A stretch of 64,000 nt of DNA from Alphaproteobacteria bacterium (GTDB taxonomy: Bacteria; Pseudomonadota; Alphaproteobacteria; RF32; CAG-239), in assembly GCA_015062535.1 (NCBI GenBank), contig SUUK01000001.1, positions 482,903 through 546,902 of the forward strand, given 5' to 3'. Positions within the stretch are counted from its first letter, which is position 1; each line of letters begins with the position of its first letter. Of the stretch, positions 36,803-44,865 are shown in pieces. The position numbers and the translations under genes are program-made. The notes below the pieces were generated by a model. That model was not told the origin of the DNA, did not search any database, and saw only the letters and a list, made by a program, of their open reading frames with translations.

Positions 36803-37924
36803 ATGAGAGATGATTCTTTTGCATATCTTGGACAACGCGTCCCAAAATCTAAACTTCTACCCTTTGGTTGGAGGTATGCAAGAAATGTCGATCCCGACGA
36901 AGTTGCAATTGTCGCCCTCCCTGGCTCAAATGCGGACAACTCCAAAAAAGCCAATGGTTTTGCCAAAATGATAGAAGAGATATTAGAAGACAAAAACATC
37001 CCAATCTACTCTATCGAATACGAACTAAACGAGCGTAATTCCGTTGCCGATCGTATTGCCCTACTTCGTTTATACAACCAAGATGAGAACAATGATGCAT
37101 ACAAAAAATTTCACCCAGAAGAAGATGACTATATTCCAAACTATGTAAGAGAAATCTATAAATCAACACTATCACCCCGCCTAAAAAGTTTTGGCAAAAG
37201 AACTTCCTTAAAAAAAATATCTGAGCGCCTAAACAAAATAATTTTTATCAATCATTGTCAAAGATCAACTGTTGCCTTTCAACTAGAGCGTTTAATGGTT
37301 GAAGAGCTAACTTCACTTAGCTATTCAAAAAAGGAACAAGACCATATTTTGCGCCAAGTTCACAACATTGATATTGCTCCTGTTTCCCCAATTGGTAAAA
37401 CCAAAACCACAACCATAAAATTTGCTTCCCTTTCAGATGATAAAGTAACAAGCATCATCACCCCAAAAACAAAACACATCTTAAATCGCAAAAAGGAACA
37501 TAAAGAATTTTTAGAAAAAATTGGCTCAGAAAACAAAGAAAATATCGCCCCCAAAGAACCTTTTACAATGAATTTCTCTGTTTTTCGCCCCACTCCAAAC
37601 GAAACAATTTTTGCTGTAAACAACATCTATCCATTAGAGATATTAGATAAAAAATGTTTTGATGGAATAGAACATGTATTTTCAAGCTTCTCTGATGAAT
37701 TTGACGAAGACCGAACCAAACAAGGAAACTTAATCAGCCAAGCATTCATCAAAACCGTTAATATTCTTGTAAAACACGCTAAACAAAATCAAAAAACCTT
37801 TACAGAATTAAAAGATATTTTAGAAGAAGCTTCCTTAAAACCATTAGTAAAAATAGCTCAGAAAAACTTTTATAAATTAAAGAAAAATGAACTAAGAATT
37901 ATACGCCAAAACACCGGAAGATAA
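36803..37924 (+). CDS. Unknown cytoplasmic protein
   Basis: Not recognised. 373 residues from the ATG at 36803, which has GGAG seven bases upstream; an in-frame ATG at 36791 is possible but would sit at the predicted transcript start. The first 110 residues look like an alpha/beta fold (EVAIVALPGSNADNSKKANG, then IPIYSIEYELNERNS), and FINHCQRSTVAFQLERLM recurs later as a strand-turn-helix, so a hydrolase-like fold is possible without proof of a catalytic site. The C-terminus is basic and helical. Single gene. Confidence 0.62.
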   Translation: MRDDSFAYLGQRVPKSKLLPFGWRYARNVDPDEVAIVALPGSNADNSKKANGFAKMIEEILEDKNIPIYSIEYELNERNSVADRIALLRLYNQDENNDAYKKFHPEEDDYIPNYVREIYKSTLSPRLKSFGKRTSLKKISERLNKIIFINHCQRSTVAFQLERLMVEELTSLSYSKKEQDHILRQVHNIDIAPVSPIGKTKTTTIKFASLSDDKVTSIITPKTKHILNRKKEHKEFLEKIGSENKENIAPKEPFTMNFSVFRPTPNETIFAVNNIYPLEILDKKCFDGIEHVFSSFSDEFDEDRTKQGNLISQAFIKTVNILVKHAKQNQKTFTELKDILEEASLKPLVKIAQKNFYKLKKNELRIIRQNTGR

Positions 37925-37992
37925 CCCCATCTATCTTAAAATTTCTCAACCATAAGCTATCATCCCTACTTTGCCTCATGCTCTATAAACCC

Positions 37993-38042
37993 GTAATCCC
38001 TCGATTGCGTTTAGCAATCGTCAAGGGATCTACAAATTAAAA
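37993..38042. repeat. Palindromic repeat, GATTGC/GCAATC arms
   Basis: Copy of the dispersed palindrome: ATCCCTCGATTGC, short loop, GCAATCGTCAAGGGATC, then TACAAATTAAAA. It lies 3 bases from the stop codon of the ankyrin gene at 38046. Confidence 0.9.
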
Positions 38043-38045
38043 CCG

Positions 38046-38798
38046 CTATTCTCTTTCAACCCCTTGAATAACAACATTTTCCCTAGCCTTATCATTCCTC
38101 TTTTTAACCGCCTCTATTATTATCTTTTTCATTTCAGGATTTGCATACTCTATTGTAATATGACCTTTATTATCTTTCATATTAACATCAGCACCTTTTG
38201 AAATTAATAACTGAACAACATTTTTCCTACCTTTTACTAAAGCCAACATCAAAGCTGTCCCGCCATCTCTATTCCTAGCATTAACATCTGCCTCATTTTG
38301 AATTAAAAGCTCAGCACATTCTTCATAACCATTATATGAAGCAAACATCAAAGCTGTCCAATCATTACTACATTTAGCATTAACATTTGCCCCATTTTGA
38401 ATTAAGACCTCCATAACTTCTTTATTCCCTATCATTGAAGCCTCCATTAAAGCGGTCCTATTATCAATATCTTTTGCATTAACATCAGCTCCCATATCTA
38501 TTAATTCTTCAACGTCTTTTTTTTCTCCATTTGCACAAACTTCTATTAATTTTTTACCAAGTTCTTTGGCTGTTTCTTCATCAAAAATATCTTTTGCGCC
38601 ATTATTTTCTAAAAACTCTATAACTTTTTGATTATTTACCTCATTTGCAAGCTTTAATGTAGACTTCGCCCCATACATAGCATTAACATCTACGCCAAGT
38701 CTAACTAGCATATCAATCTTGGCAAGTTTGATATGCTCCGCCATTTCTTTGTCTTTTATTATCTCAAACAACTGCTTTTCTAAGATGTTTTCACTCAT
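38046..38798 (-). CDS. Ankyrin-repeat protein, MSENILEKQL family
   Basis: 250 residues. Residues 1-105 are the shared N-terminal module: helical MSENILEKQLFEIIKDKEMA, then IKLAKIDMLVRLGVDVNAMY, a degenerate repeat and FDEETAKELGKKLIEVCANG. Three clear ankyrin repeats follow (TALMEASMIGNKEVMEVLI, TALMFASYNGYEECAELLI, TALMLALVKGRKNVVQLLI) plus a capping repeat, then the conserved basic tail AVKKRNDKARENVVIQGVER. It is the first of four tandem ankyrin genes. No signal peptide. Confidence 0.9.
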   Translation of the reverse strand: MSENILEKQLFEIIKDKEMAEHIKLAKIDMLVRLGVDVNAMYGAKSTLKLANEVNNQKVIEFLENNGAKDIFDEETAKELGKKLIEVCANGEKKDVEELIDMGADVNAKDIDNRTALMEASMIGNKEVMEVLIQNGANVNAKCSNDWTALMFASYNGYEECAELLIQNEADVNARNRDGGTALMLALVKGRKNVVQLLISKGADVNMKDNKGHITIEYANPEMKKIIIEAVKKRNDKARENVVIQGVERE

Positions 38799-38940
38799 TT
38801 TGCCCTCGTTTTTCTAAAAAACATAGCCTATTTTATCACAAAAATCCCCCATTTTCAATAAAAAACATACAACTCCCGTCATCCCTCGTTTTGCCTCGTT
38901 TTTTTTCTGTCATCCCTCGTTTTGCGCCAGCCTTTTTTCT

Positions 38941-38991
38941 GTCATCCCTCGATTGCGATAAGCAAAACGTCAAGGGATCTACAAATTAAAA
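38941..38991. repeat. Palindromic repeat, chimeric arms
   Basis: Left arm GATTGC with right arm GCAAAAC, so the inner stem is mismatched while the outer ATCCCT/AGGGAT still pairs. Two left-half copies of the GTTTTGC version stand just before it (near 38879 and 38909). It ends 3 bases from the stop of the next ankyrin gene. Confidence 0.88.
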
Positions 38992-38994
38992 CCG

Positions 38995-39759
38995 CTATTC
39001 TCTTTCAAACCCTTGAATAACAACATTTTCCCCAGCCTTATCATTCCTCTTTTTAACCGCCTCTATTGTTATCTTTCTCATTTCATCATCTTTTGCCATC
39101 ACCATTGCAGTAGTTCCCAATTTATTTTTAGCGTTAACATCAGCCCCTTTTGAAATCAATAACTCCACGATTTCCTTAAAACCATTCTGTGAACCCCACA
39201 TCAACGCTGTAGCCTCAGCAACATCTCTAGCATTAACATCCGCTCCTTTTTCTATTAGTAACTGAGCAACATCTTTATAACCTCTAGCTGAAGCACTCAT
39301 CAATGCAGTCCACTCCGCCAGCTCTCCTTTAGCATTAACATCAGCCCCTCTTGAAATCAAATGCTCTGCAACTTCTTTATGCCCCTTATATGAAGCAATC
39401 GACAACAAAAAATGACCATCTTTACTTTTAGCGTTAACATCAGCCCCTTTGATTATTAATTCTTTAATTCTATCTAACTCACAATCATCTTGATAACATT
39501 CACTAACTAACTCTTGACTTAACTTTTCTTCTTTTCCTTTATTGAAAAATTCTCTTGCCCCCTGTTCTTCCAAAAACAAAGCAACATCTTTCAACCCCTT
39601 TTCTTTAGCCATCAACAAAGCCGACTTTGCGCTATACAAAGTATTCACATCAACTCCAAGTTTAATGAGCATATCTACTTTTGCAAGCTTAATATTCTCA
39701 GGAATTTCTTTGTTTTGAATTATATCAATCAACTGTTTTTCTAAAATATTCTCACTCAT
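38995..39759 (-). CDS. Ankyrin-repeat protein, MSENILEKQL family
   Basis: 254 residues. The N-terminal module has MSENILEKQLIDIIQNKEIP and a variant middle (CYQDDCELDRIKELIIKGAD in place of CANGEKKDVEELIDMGAD). Four ankyrin repeats follow, one with a two-residue insertion (GELAEWTALMSASARGYKD), then a capping repeat and the tail AVKKRNDKAGENVVIQGFER. AAGGAAAT precedes the ATG. The 5' flank is nearly identical to that of the gene starting at 40547. Confidence 0.9.
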   Translation of the reverse strand: MSENILEKQLIDIIQNKEIPENIKLAKVDMLIKLGVDVNTLYSAKSALLMAKEKGLKDVALFLEEQGAREFFNKGKEEKLSQELVSECYQDDCELDRIKELIIKGADVNAKSKDGHFLLSIASYKGHKEVAEHLISRGADVNAKGELAEWTALMSASARGYKDVAQLLIEKGADVNARDVAEATALMWGSQNGFKEIVELLISKGADVNAKNKLGTTAMVMAKDDEMRKITIEAVKKRNDKAGENVVIQGFERE

Positions 39760-39842
39760 TTTTTATTTCCTTTTACTATCCGTGTCCTTTAATTGCTTTG
39801 TCCTTACCCAGTCATCCCTCGTTTTGCGCCAGCCTTTTTTCT

Positions 39843-39893
39843 GTCATCCCTCGATTGCATTTAGCAAAACGTCAAGGGATCTACAAATTAAAA
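39843..39893. repeat. Palindromic repeat, chimeric arms
   Basis: GATTGC left arm with GCAAAAC right arm, loop ATTTA; a GTTTTGC-type left half precedes it at 39811. It ends 3 bases from the stop of the ankyrin gene at 39897. Confidence 0.88.
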
Positions 39894-39896
39894 CCG

Positions 39897-40547
39897 CTAT
39901 TCTCTTTCAACCCCTTGAATAACAACATTTTCCCCAGCCTTATCATTCCTCTTTTTAACCGCCTCTATTATTATCTTTTTCATTTCATCATCTTTTGCAA
40001 GCATTATTGCTTTTTGCCCTTCTTCATTCTTTGCATTAACATCAGCACCTTTTGAAATTAATATTTCTACAACTTCAACATGATTTTTTTCTACAGCTTT
40101 CATTAATGCCGTTTCATAAAATACAGTATTTACATTAACATCAGCACCTTTATCTATTAACATTTTTACAATCTCTTTATATCCCTCCTCTGAAGCCATC
40201 ATTAAAGCAGTCCAACCTATTTTATTTTGTAAGTTAATATCCGCCCCATTTTCTATTAATAACTCTGTAACCTCCTTATGTCCATTTAGACAAGATCTCA
40301 TCAAAGCTGTTCTATTACCTCCATCAGTTTCATTAACATTAGCGCCTTTTTCTATTAAAAAGTTTGCAACCTCAAAATCACCAATTTGGCAAGCATCCAT
40401 TAAAGCTGTAATTCCTCCACATTTTTTATGATTAACATCAAGCCCTAACCTAAATATCATATCAATTTTATGAAGCTTGATATTCGTAGGCATTTCTTTA
40501 TTTCTTATTATCTCAAATAATTGGTCTTCTAAAATATTCTCACTCAT
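39897..40547 (-). CDS. Ankyrin-repeat protein, short member
   Basis: 216 residues, the shortest of the tandem four. The helical head MSENILEDQLFEIIRNKEMP runs through LHKIDMIFRLGLDVNHKKCG straight into ankyrin repeats, so the middle of the N-terminal module (AKSLLKLAN to CANGEKK in its relatives) is missing. Five repeats, for example ALMDACQIGDFEVANFLIEK and ALMRSCLNGHKEVTELLIEN, are followed by the cap and the tail AVKKRNDKAGENVVIQGVER. Confidence 0.9.
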   Translation of the reverse strand: MSENILEDQLFEIIRNKEMPTNIKLHKIDMIFRLGLDVNHKKCGGITALMDACQIGDFEVANFLIEKGANVNETDGGNRTALMRSCLNGHKEVTELLIENGADINLQNKIGWTALMMASEEGYKEIVKMLIDKGADVNVNTVFYETALMKAVEKNHVEVVEILISKGADVNAKNEEGQKAIMLAKDDEMKKIIIEAVKKRNDKAGENVVIQGVERE

Positions 40548-40648
40548 TTTTTATTTCCTTTTACTATCCGCGTCCTTTAATTGCTTTGTCCTTACCTCGT
40601 CATCCCTTGTTTTCCACCGCACGTCTTAAACCATCCTCTTTTTATTTT

Positions 40649-40699
40649 GTCATCCCTCGATTGCATTTAGCAAAACGTCAAGGGATCTACAAATTAAAA
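40649..40699. repeat. Palindromic repeat, chimeric arms
   Basis: Same chimeric arm pair and ATTTA loop as the copy at 39843; a degenerate left half lies at 40599. It overlaps or abuts the stop region of the ankyrin gene at 40701. Confidence 0.88.
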
Positions 40700-40700
40700 T

Positions 40701-41459
40701 CTAATTTTCCATACCCAAACCTTGTTTTACTCTTCCCCAAAAAGCATTGCCTCCTTTTTTATTCCTTTCTTTCAATGCTTGTTTTATTGCCTGTTTTGTA
40801 TCTTCATCTTTTGTATATTTCAAAGCACATTTACCCATAATATTTTCAGGATAAACTTCCGCCCCATTTTCTACCAATAATACAGCAATTTCCCGATGAT
40901 TTTCCATTGATGCGATTATTAATGCAGATAACTCTTCATTATTTTTTTGGTTAACATCAGCTCCTTTCTGAATTAAAAACTCAACAACATCTTTTTTGCC
41001 TCTGTACGTTGCTCTCAACAAAGGAAACCAACCAACATCATCTCTTGCATCAACATCACCCCCCATATAAATTAACTCTTTAATTTCTTTAACGTCTTTT
41101 TTTTCTTCATCACCACAAGCTTTTATTAGTTTTTGGCTAATTTCATTTGCTATTTTCTCATCAAAAACATCTTTTGCACCACTATTTTGCAAAAGCTCTG
41201 CAACTTTTTCTAAATTATTATCTTTTGCTAGCCTTAAAGATGATTTTGCACCAAACATAGCATTAACATCCGCACCAATTTTTATCAGTAGATCAACCTT
41301 TGCACACTTGATGTACTCTGGCATATTTTCATCAATTATAATATCAAATATCTGCGTGTTTAATTCTGATGCTACTTTCTCTTTTTCTTCAAACTCAATA
41401 TCAACTTCATTAGTTGGTAAGCATTCAGCTAATGTTTCATTAATAATATCTCTACTCAT
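40701..41459 (-). CDS. Ankyrin-repeat protein with divergent head and tail
   Basis: 252 residues. A unique head (MSRDIINETLAECLPTNEVD, then about 10 acidic and helical residues) precedes a version of the shared module (IIIDENMPEYIKCAKVDLLI, then AMFGAKSSLRLAKDNNLEKV, and ISQKLIKACGDEEKKDV). Only about three ankyrin repeats follow. The tail, ALKERNKKGGNAFWGRVKQG, differs from the VIQG-ER tail and matches the RSLGFNK-type end of the 50257 gene in style. A GAGAT-rich, weak ribosome site precedes the start. Confidence 0.86.
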   Translation of the reverse strand: MSRDIINETLAECLPTNEVDIEFEEKEKVASELNTQIFDIIIDENMPEYIKCAKVDLLIKIGADVNAMFGAKSSLRLAKDNNLEKVAELLQNSGAKDVFDEKIANEISQKLIKACGDEEKKDVKEIKELIYMGGDVDARDDVGWFPLLRATYRGKKDVVEFLIQKGADVNQKNNEELSALIIASMENHREIAVLLVENGAEVYPENIMGKCALKYTKDEDTKQAIKQALKERNKKGGNAFWGRVKQGLGMEN

Positions 41460-41520
41460 TTTATTTTTTCCTATTCACCGCTTACTTAATCTTGCAAGAT
41501 TACCTTATCATTTTTCTTTT

Positions 41521-42489
41521 TTATCTACTCATTTCAATATTTACTTGTCTTACAATATTTTTTGCCACAACATTTGCTGGCTTAACAAATTTATCATCAG
41601 CTTTTGCATATTGATCAACTTTGGCTTTAGCTCGTTCATTAACATCACCATTTTCAATCTGCTCTTTAATTTCAGAAGCCAAGCTTTCTTTACTTTCTTT
41701 TGATTTACTTTTACTTTTCGTATTAGATTTAACTTTAATACCCGCCTCGCCAAGACTTTCTGTAACCTTTGCAAGTAAATCTTCATTAAGTCTACTAAGT
41801 GATGCTTGTTGAGGAGCTTCTCTTAAATACTCCATCAATCTAGTTCTAACATTTTCATCTTTAATCTTTTCAGAGATTTCCTTAAATTCACGTTCAACAG
41901 AAGCTAGTCTCATATCAGCCGCCGCAATCAAAGCTGGAGTATCTGCTCTTTCTTTTCTTCTATTAGCTCTATGCATTTCCTTAACAATATGCATAAAATA
42001 TTTTTCAGGCTGATTTTCTTTCCAATCTTTCAAAATTAAATGACGATCATTTTCACGAGTTGCTCTCCATTTTTCTTTCATTTCTGGAGTTAAAGGTTCA
42101 TTTCCTGCAAGTAGCAACATTTCTTCACGAAGAGATCTGTTTTGTACCATCAAAGACACAGTTTCCACAGCATAACCAGCTGCCAATAAAGACACGCTAT
42201 AATTCATCAATCTTTTATTTTCTTCTTCTTTAATTTGGCTTTGTTTCTCTTCTTCATTAATAAATTGCTTAACTGTTTTATTTCCATTAAATACATCATC
42301 TGGCAAATCATCACCATATTCAGCTTTAATCCATTCTGGAATCCTACACCAAACCTTATAGTCATCTTCTCTACGAGACATAATAGCATTTATTACGTCA
42401 TCTTTTACATCAGGATCTATAACCTTCCTATAATCATCAGGAAAGTTCGCTTTCAGAAACCTTTCAAAATCACTTGATACACTTGCCAT
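41521..42489 (-). CDS. Unknown helical, charged protein
   Basis: Not recognised. 322 residues from the ATG at 42489, chosen over 42507 because GAGG lies six bases before it. It has no signal peptide. Residues about 60-270 are long charged helices, and a Lys/Ser low-complexity stretch (SNTKSKSKSKESKESL) lies near 265-285, followed by a Lys/Ala-rich end. One moderately hydrophobic stretch, YSVSLLAAGYAVETVSLMV, could contact a membrane. A promoter is visible upstream. Confidence 0.62.
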   Translation of the reverse strand: MASVSSDFERFLKANFPDDYRKVIDPDVKDDVINAIMSRREDDYKVWCRIPEWIKAEYGDDLPDDVFNGNKTVKQFINEEEKQSQIKEEENKRLMNYSVSLLAAGYAVETVSLMVQNRSLREEMLLLAGNEPLTPEMKEKWRATRENDRHLILKDWKENQPEKYFMHIVKEMHRANRRKERADTPALIAAADMRLASVEREFKEISEKIKDENVRTRLMEYLREAPQQASLSRLNEDLLAKVTESLGEAGIKVKSNTKSKSKSKESKESLASEIKEQIENGDVNERAKAKVDQYAKADDKFVKPANVVAKNIVRQVNIEMSR

Positions 42490-42530
42490 CTCATGCCTCA
42501 CTTTCATAGCTTAATGCTATTTCTATAAGC

Positions 42531-42559
42531 ATTATAACATAAAATTCCACCCACTGCAA
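42531..42559 (-). promoter_or_regulatory. Vegetative promoter of the gene ending at 41521
   Basis: On the minus strand TTGCAG (42559-42554), 17 bases and a perfect TATAAT (42536-42531), about 42 bases before the ATG. Confidence 0.5.
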
Positions 42560-42721
42560 GCAAAAACGAACAATTCTAAGCTACTAATTCTAATACATTT
42601 TTATATTTCATCACTTAAAAACAACTATTTTTTAGTCCAATTACACCTAATTTTATCTATTTCATCTATTACAATTGCCTAAGCTTTTTCCGTCATCCCT
42701 CGTTTGCGCCAACCTTTTTTT

Positions 42722-42773
42722 GTCATCCCTCGTTTTGCGACCAGCAAAACGTCAAGGGATCTACAAATTAAAA
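42722..42773. repeat. Palindromic repeat, GTTTTGC/GCAAAAC arms
   Basis: Full copy with matching arms (CGTTTTGC, loop GACCA, GCAAAACG) and outer ATCCCT/AGGGAT. A left half with GTTTGC lies at 42692. This copy is not next to an ankyrin gene but is 26 bases from the element at 42800. Confidence 0.9.
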
Positions 42774-42799
42774 AAGCATACATAAAGGAGGAAAAAAGC

Positions 42800-42963
42800 A
42801 ATCATGACCTCACTTTAGCACATCCCCCAAAAACCGAAAGCCGAAGGCTTTGCAACGGGTGGGATAAAGTGCGGTGCTGGAAGTAAATTTTAAAACGCGG
42901 TGTACATAAACAGAGTACATAAGTTTTAAAATTTACAATCATGACCACGCTTTAGCACATCCC
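42800..42963. repeat. Unclassified ~165-bp structured element, copy A
   Basis: Begins with AATCATGACC and CTTTAGCACATCCC and ends with a second copy of these. The inside holds the hairpin AAAGCCGAAGGCTTT, then GGGATAAAGTGCGGTGCT, then a perfect 14-bp inverted repeat (GTAAATTTTAAAAC at 42883-42896, complement at 42923-42936). Copy B is at 54274. It ends 2 bases from the stop codon of the lipoprotein gene. The 276-base stretch between the unknown gene's promoter region and this element contains only the palindrome copies. Confidence 0.72.
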
Positions 42964-42964
42964 T

Positions 42965-43447
42965 TTACCACCTAGGAACAACCTGCTCCCTATGCCCCCC
43001 CCACTTTCTAGAAGGATAAGTCCCCTCAACAATGGTATCATACTCCGCAGGCAATTGAGGAATATCAGTAATCAAAACATATCCCTCGCGTCTAAATTTT
43101 TTCACACAACTTTGTACAGAAGTTCCAGGTTCATCAAAGCAAAGCACCACTTTTCTAGTATATGGGTGAATAAGCTCAACATCTCCTTCTGTTAAATTCA
43201 CATCATTATAATATTTAGGCATTGGAATAATACAAGGCTGATAAGGCACCAACTCTTCATCTGAGCAAACTCTCATATTAGGACAAATCTTAAGTCCGCC
43301 TCTGCTAATCCATTCACTTTCAGACCAAGTACAGAAAATCTCATTATTTTCAACTTCTTCATAATCTTCAGGATTATTAGAAGACGCGCACCCCAAAAGA
43401 AGTCCAAAACTTAAAAACAACACACAAATTTTATAAAATTTAAGCAT
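42965..43447 (-). CDS. Predicted lipoprotein, unknown
   Basis: 160 residues from the ATG at 43447. A signal peptide with lipobox LLLGC gives a lipid-anchored mature protein starting at Cys (about residue 20). The mature part has about six more Cys (for example FCTWSE, LKICPN, MRVCSDEE, YQPCIIP), suggesting disulfides, and ends GGHREQVVPRW. No family recognised. The stop abuts the 42800-42963 element. Confidence 0.7.
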   Translation of the reverse strand: MLKFYKICVLFLSFGLLLGCASSNNPEDYEEVENNEIFCTWSESEWISRGGLKICPNMRVCSDEELVPYQPCIIPMPKYYNDVNLTEGDVELIHPYTRKVVLCFDEPGTSVQSCVKKFRREGYVLITDIPQLPAEYDTIVEGTYPSRKWGGHREQVVPRW

Positions 43448-43572
43448 CTTAACCAAGCCTTTTTTATATAAAAAACACTAAACCTTTAGCCTAATTTATA
43501 CCAGTTTATAAAATTTTACACCAAAATTAAACACTTATAAACAGCAATAAAATTTACTTAACAACTTTTATA

Positions 43573-44844
43573 TTAAAAATCTAATGGTTTTGTTCTTTCT
43601 TTAATATATTCATCTTTACTCAAACAATTTTCTGATGCTTTTTCAAGCCTATCATACTCTTTTCTATACATGCTACCATCTGCATACATTTTAGATAGTT
43701 CATCCGACATTATTTGCTTTTTCTTTTTTTCATAATTAACATATTCTTCAACTACTACGCAACCATCCTTATTTTCATCTGTCTTATTAAATTCTTCATC
43801 AGAATATTCTTTTAACTCATCATCATCTTCACAAAAAATTGGATCTTTTTTGCAAGTTATTTCTTGAAATTTCTTTTCTTCAGCCCAATATTCATCTTTA
43901 TCTACACAATTATCACCATTTGTATTAATATCATCAAAATCTTTACGATATTCATTATTTTCATCTTTCCCTATTATATACTCATCACGATATTTTTTAT
44001 CCTCATAAGTCCTCAAATTAACAAACTCTTCCTTATCTAAGCACTCATCTTTATTTTTATCTGCTTGGTAAAACTCTTCACTACACGTTAAGATCATCCG
44101 ATTTTTAACCATATCATGAAAAGTTTGATCAATGTTTTCTTCATCAAAATTATCATCCAAAGAAGCTAAGCTTTTTTCTAAAGAGGCAAATCTTTCTTCT
44201 ATAGCCTTTTCTTCCAAAATCAATTCATCTCTTGTTGGCACATCTTTTTCATTTAATATTCCATCTTGATTTCTATCTTGCTTATTAAAACTAAAAGTTT
44301 GATCAATGTTTTCTTTAATAACACTCTCACTCAAAGATGCAAATTGTTCTTTCATAGTCTCTAGTTTCAAAAGCATCTCCTCTTCTGTTATCATATCTTT
44401 TTCATTTAATATTCCATCTTGAGTTCTATCTTGCTTATTAAAATTATTTGTAACTTGATTTATCACTTCATATTCTACGTAATTTTTGAAAAATGCTTCA
44501 CTTTCTGCTAAATCTAGTTCATCATTACTATTTTGGTCAGCATTCTTAAAAAATAAATTTGTTTTTTCAATAATTTCTTCTTCAGTTCTTAAAGATTTAG
44601 CACCATAAACTTCTTCTAATGCCTTATCTAATTCAATAGTTCCATCTTTTAACATCTCCAATTCATTTTTAGATATAATTCCATCATCATTAACATCAAC
44701 ACCTTCAAAATATGAATTGAAATCAAATTCCTCATTTCCTGTTTCAATTATCTTATTTATCATCTCTTCCTTTGTTATTCCCTCATTTGCCAAACCCAAA
44801 CAAGGAACCAAAGCAACCACCAACACTAAAATAATTTTCTTCAT
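43573..44844 (-). CDS. Exported EF-hand calcium-binding protein
   Basis: 423 residues with a signal peptide (MKKIILVLVVALVPCLGLAN). At least seven EF-hand-like loops are seen: DVNDDGIISKNE, DQNSNDELDLAE, DRTQDGILNEKD, DRNQDGILNEKD, DKNKDECLDKEE, DTNGDNC-type (INTNGDNCVDKDE) and DENKDGCVVVEE. The later loops contain Cys pairs, unusual for EF-hands, which fits a periplasmic protein with disulfides. It follows dnaG by 21 bases, where rpoD usually stands. Calcium binding is inferred from the loops. Confidence 0.8.
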   Translation of the reverse strand: MKKIILVLVVALVPCLGLANEGITKEEMINKIIETGNEEFDFNSYFEGVDVNDDGIISKNELEMLKDGTIELDKALEEVYGAKSLRTEEEIIEKTNLFFKNADQNSNDELDLAESEAFFKNYVEYEVINQVTNNFNKQDRTQDGILNEKDMITEEEMLLKLETMKEQFASLSESVIKENIDQTFSFNKQDRNQDGILNEKDVPTRDELILEEKAIEERFASLEKSLASLDDNFDEENIDQTFHDMVKNRMILTCSEEFYQADKNKDECLDKEEFVNLRTYEDKKYRDEYIIGKDENNEYRKDFDDINTNGDNCVDKDEYWAEEKKFQEITCKKDPIFCEDDDELKEYSDEEFNKTDENKDGCVVVEEYVNYEKKKKQIMSDELSKMYADGSMYRKEYDRLEKASENCLSKDEYIKERTKPLDF

Positions 44845-44865
44845 AACATATCTCCCCCAAAATCC

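Noticed and set aside
37993..38042. Palindromes as intrinsic terminators of the ankyrin genes
   Set aside because: They lack a T-run after the stem, and copies at 48335 and 54197 lie between divergent genes, where no terminator is needed.
39798..40055. Plus-strand frames reading VIPRLHLAKRQGIYKL (also 40586-40840, 42704-42886, 51242-51460)
   Set aside because: These are translations of the palindromic repeat running into antisense ankyrin sequence.
42800..42963. Insertion sequence or transposon remnant
   Set aside because: No transposase fragment, no clear target duplication; kept only as an unclassified element.
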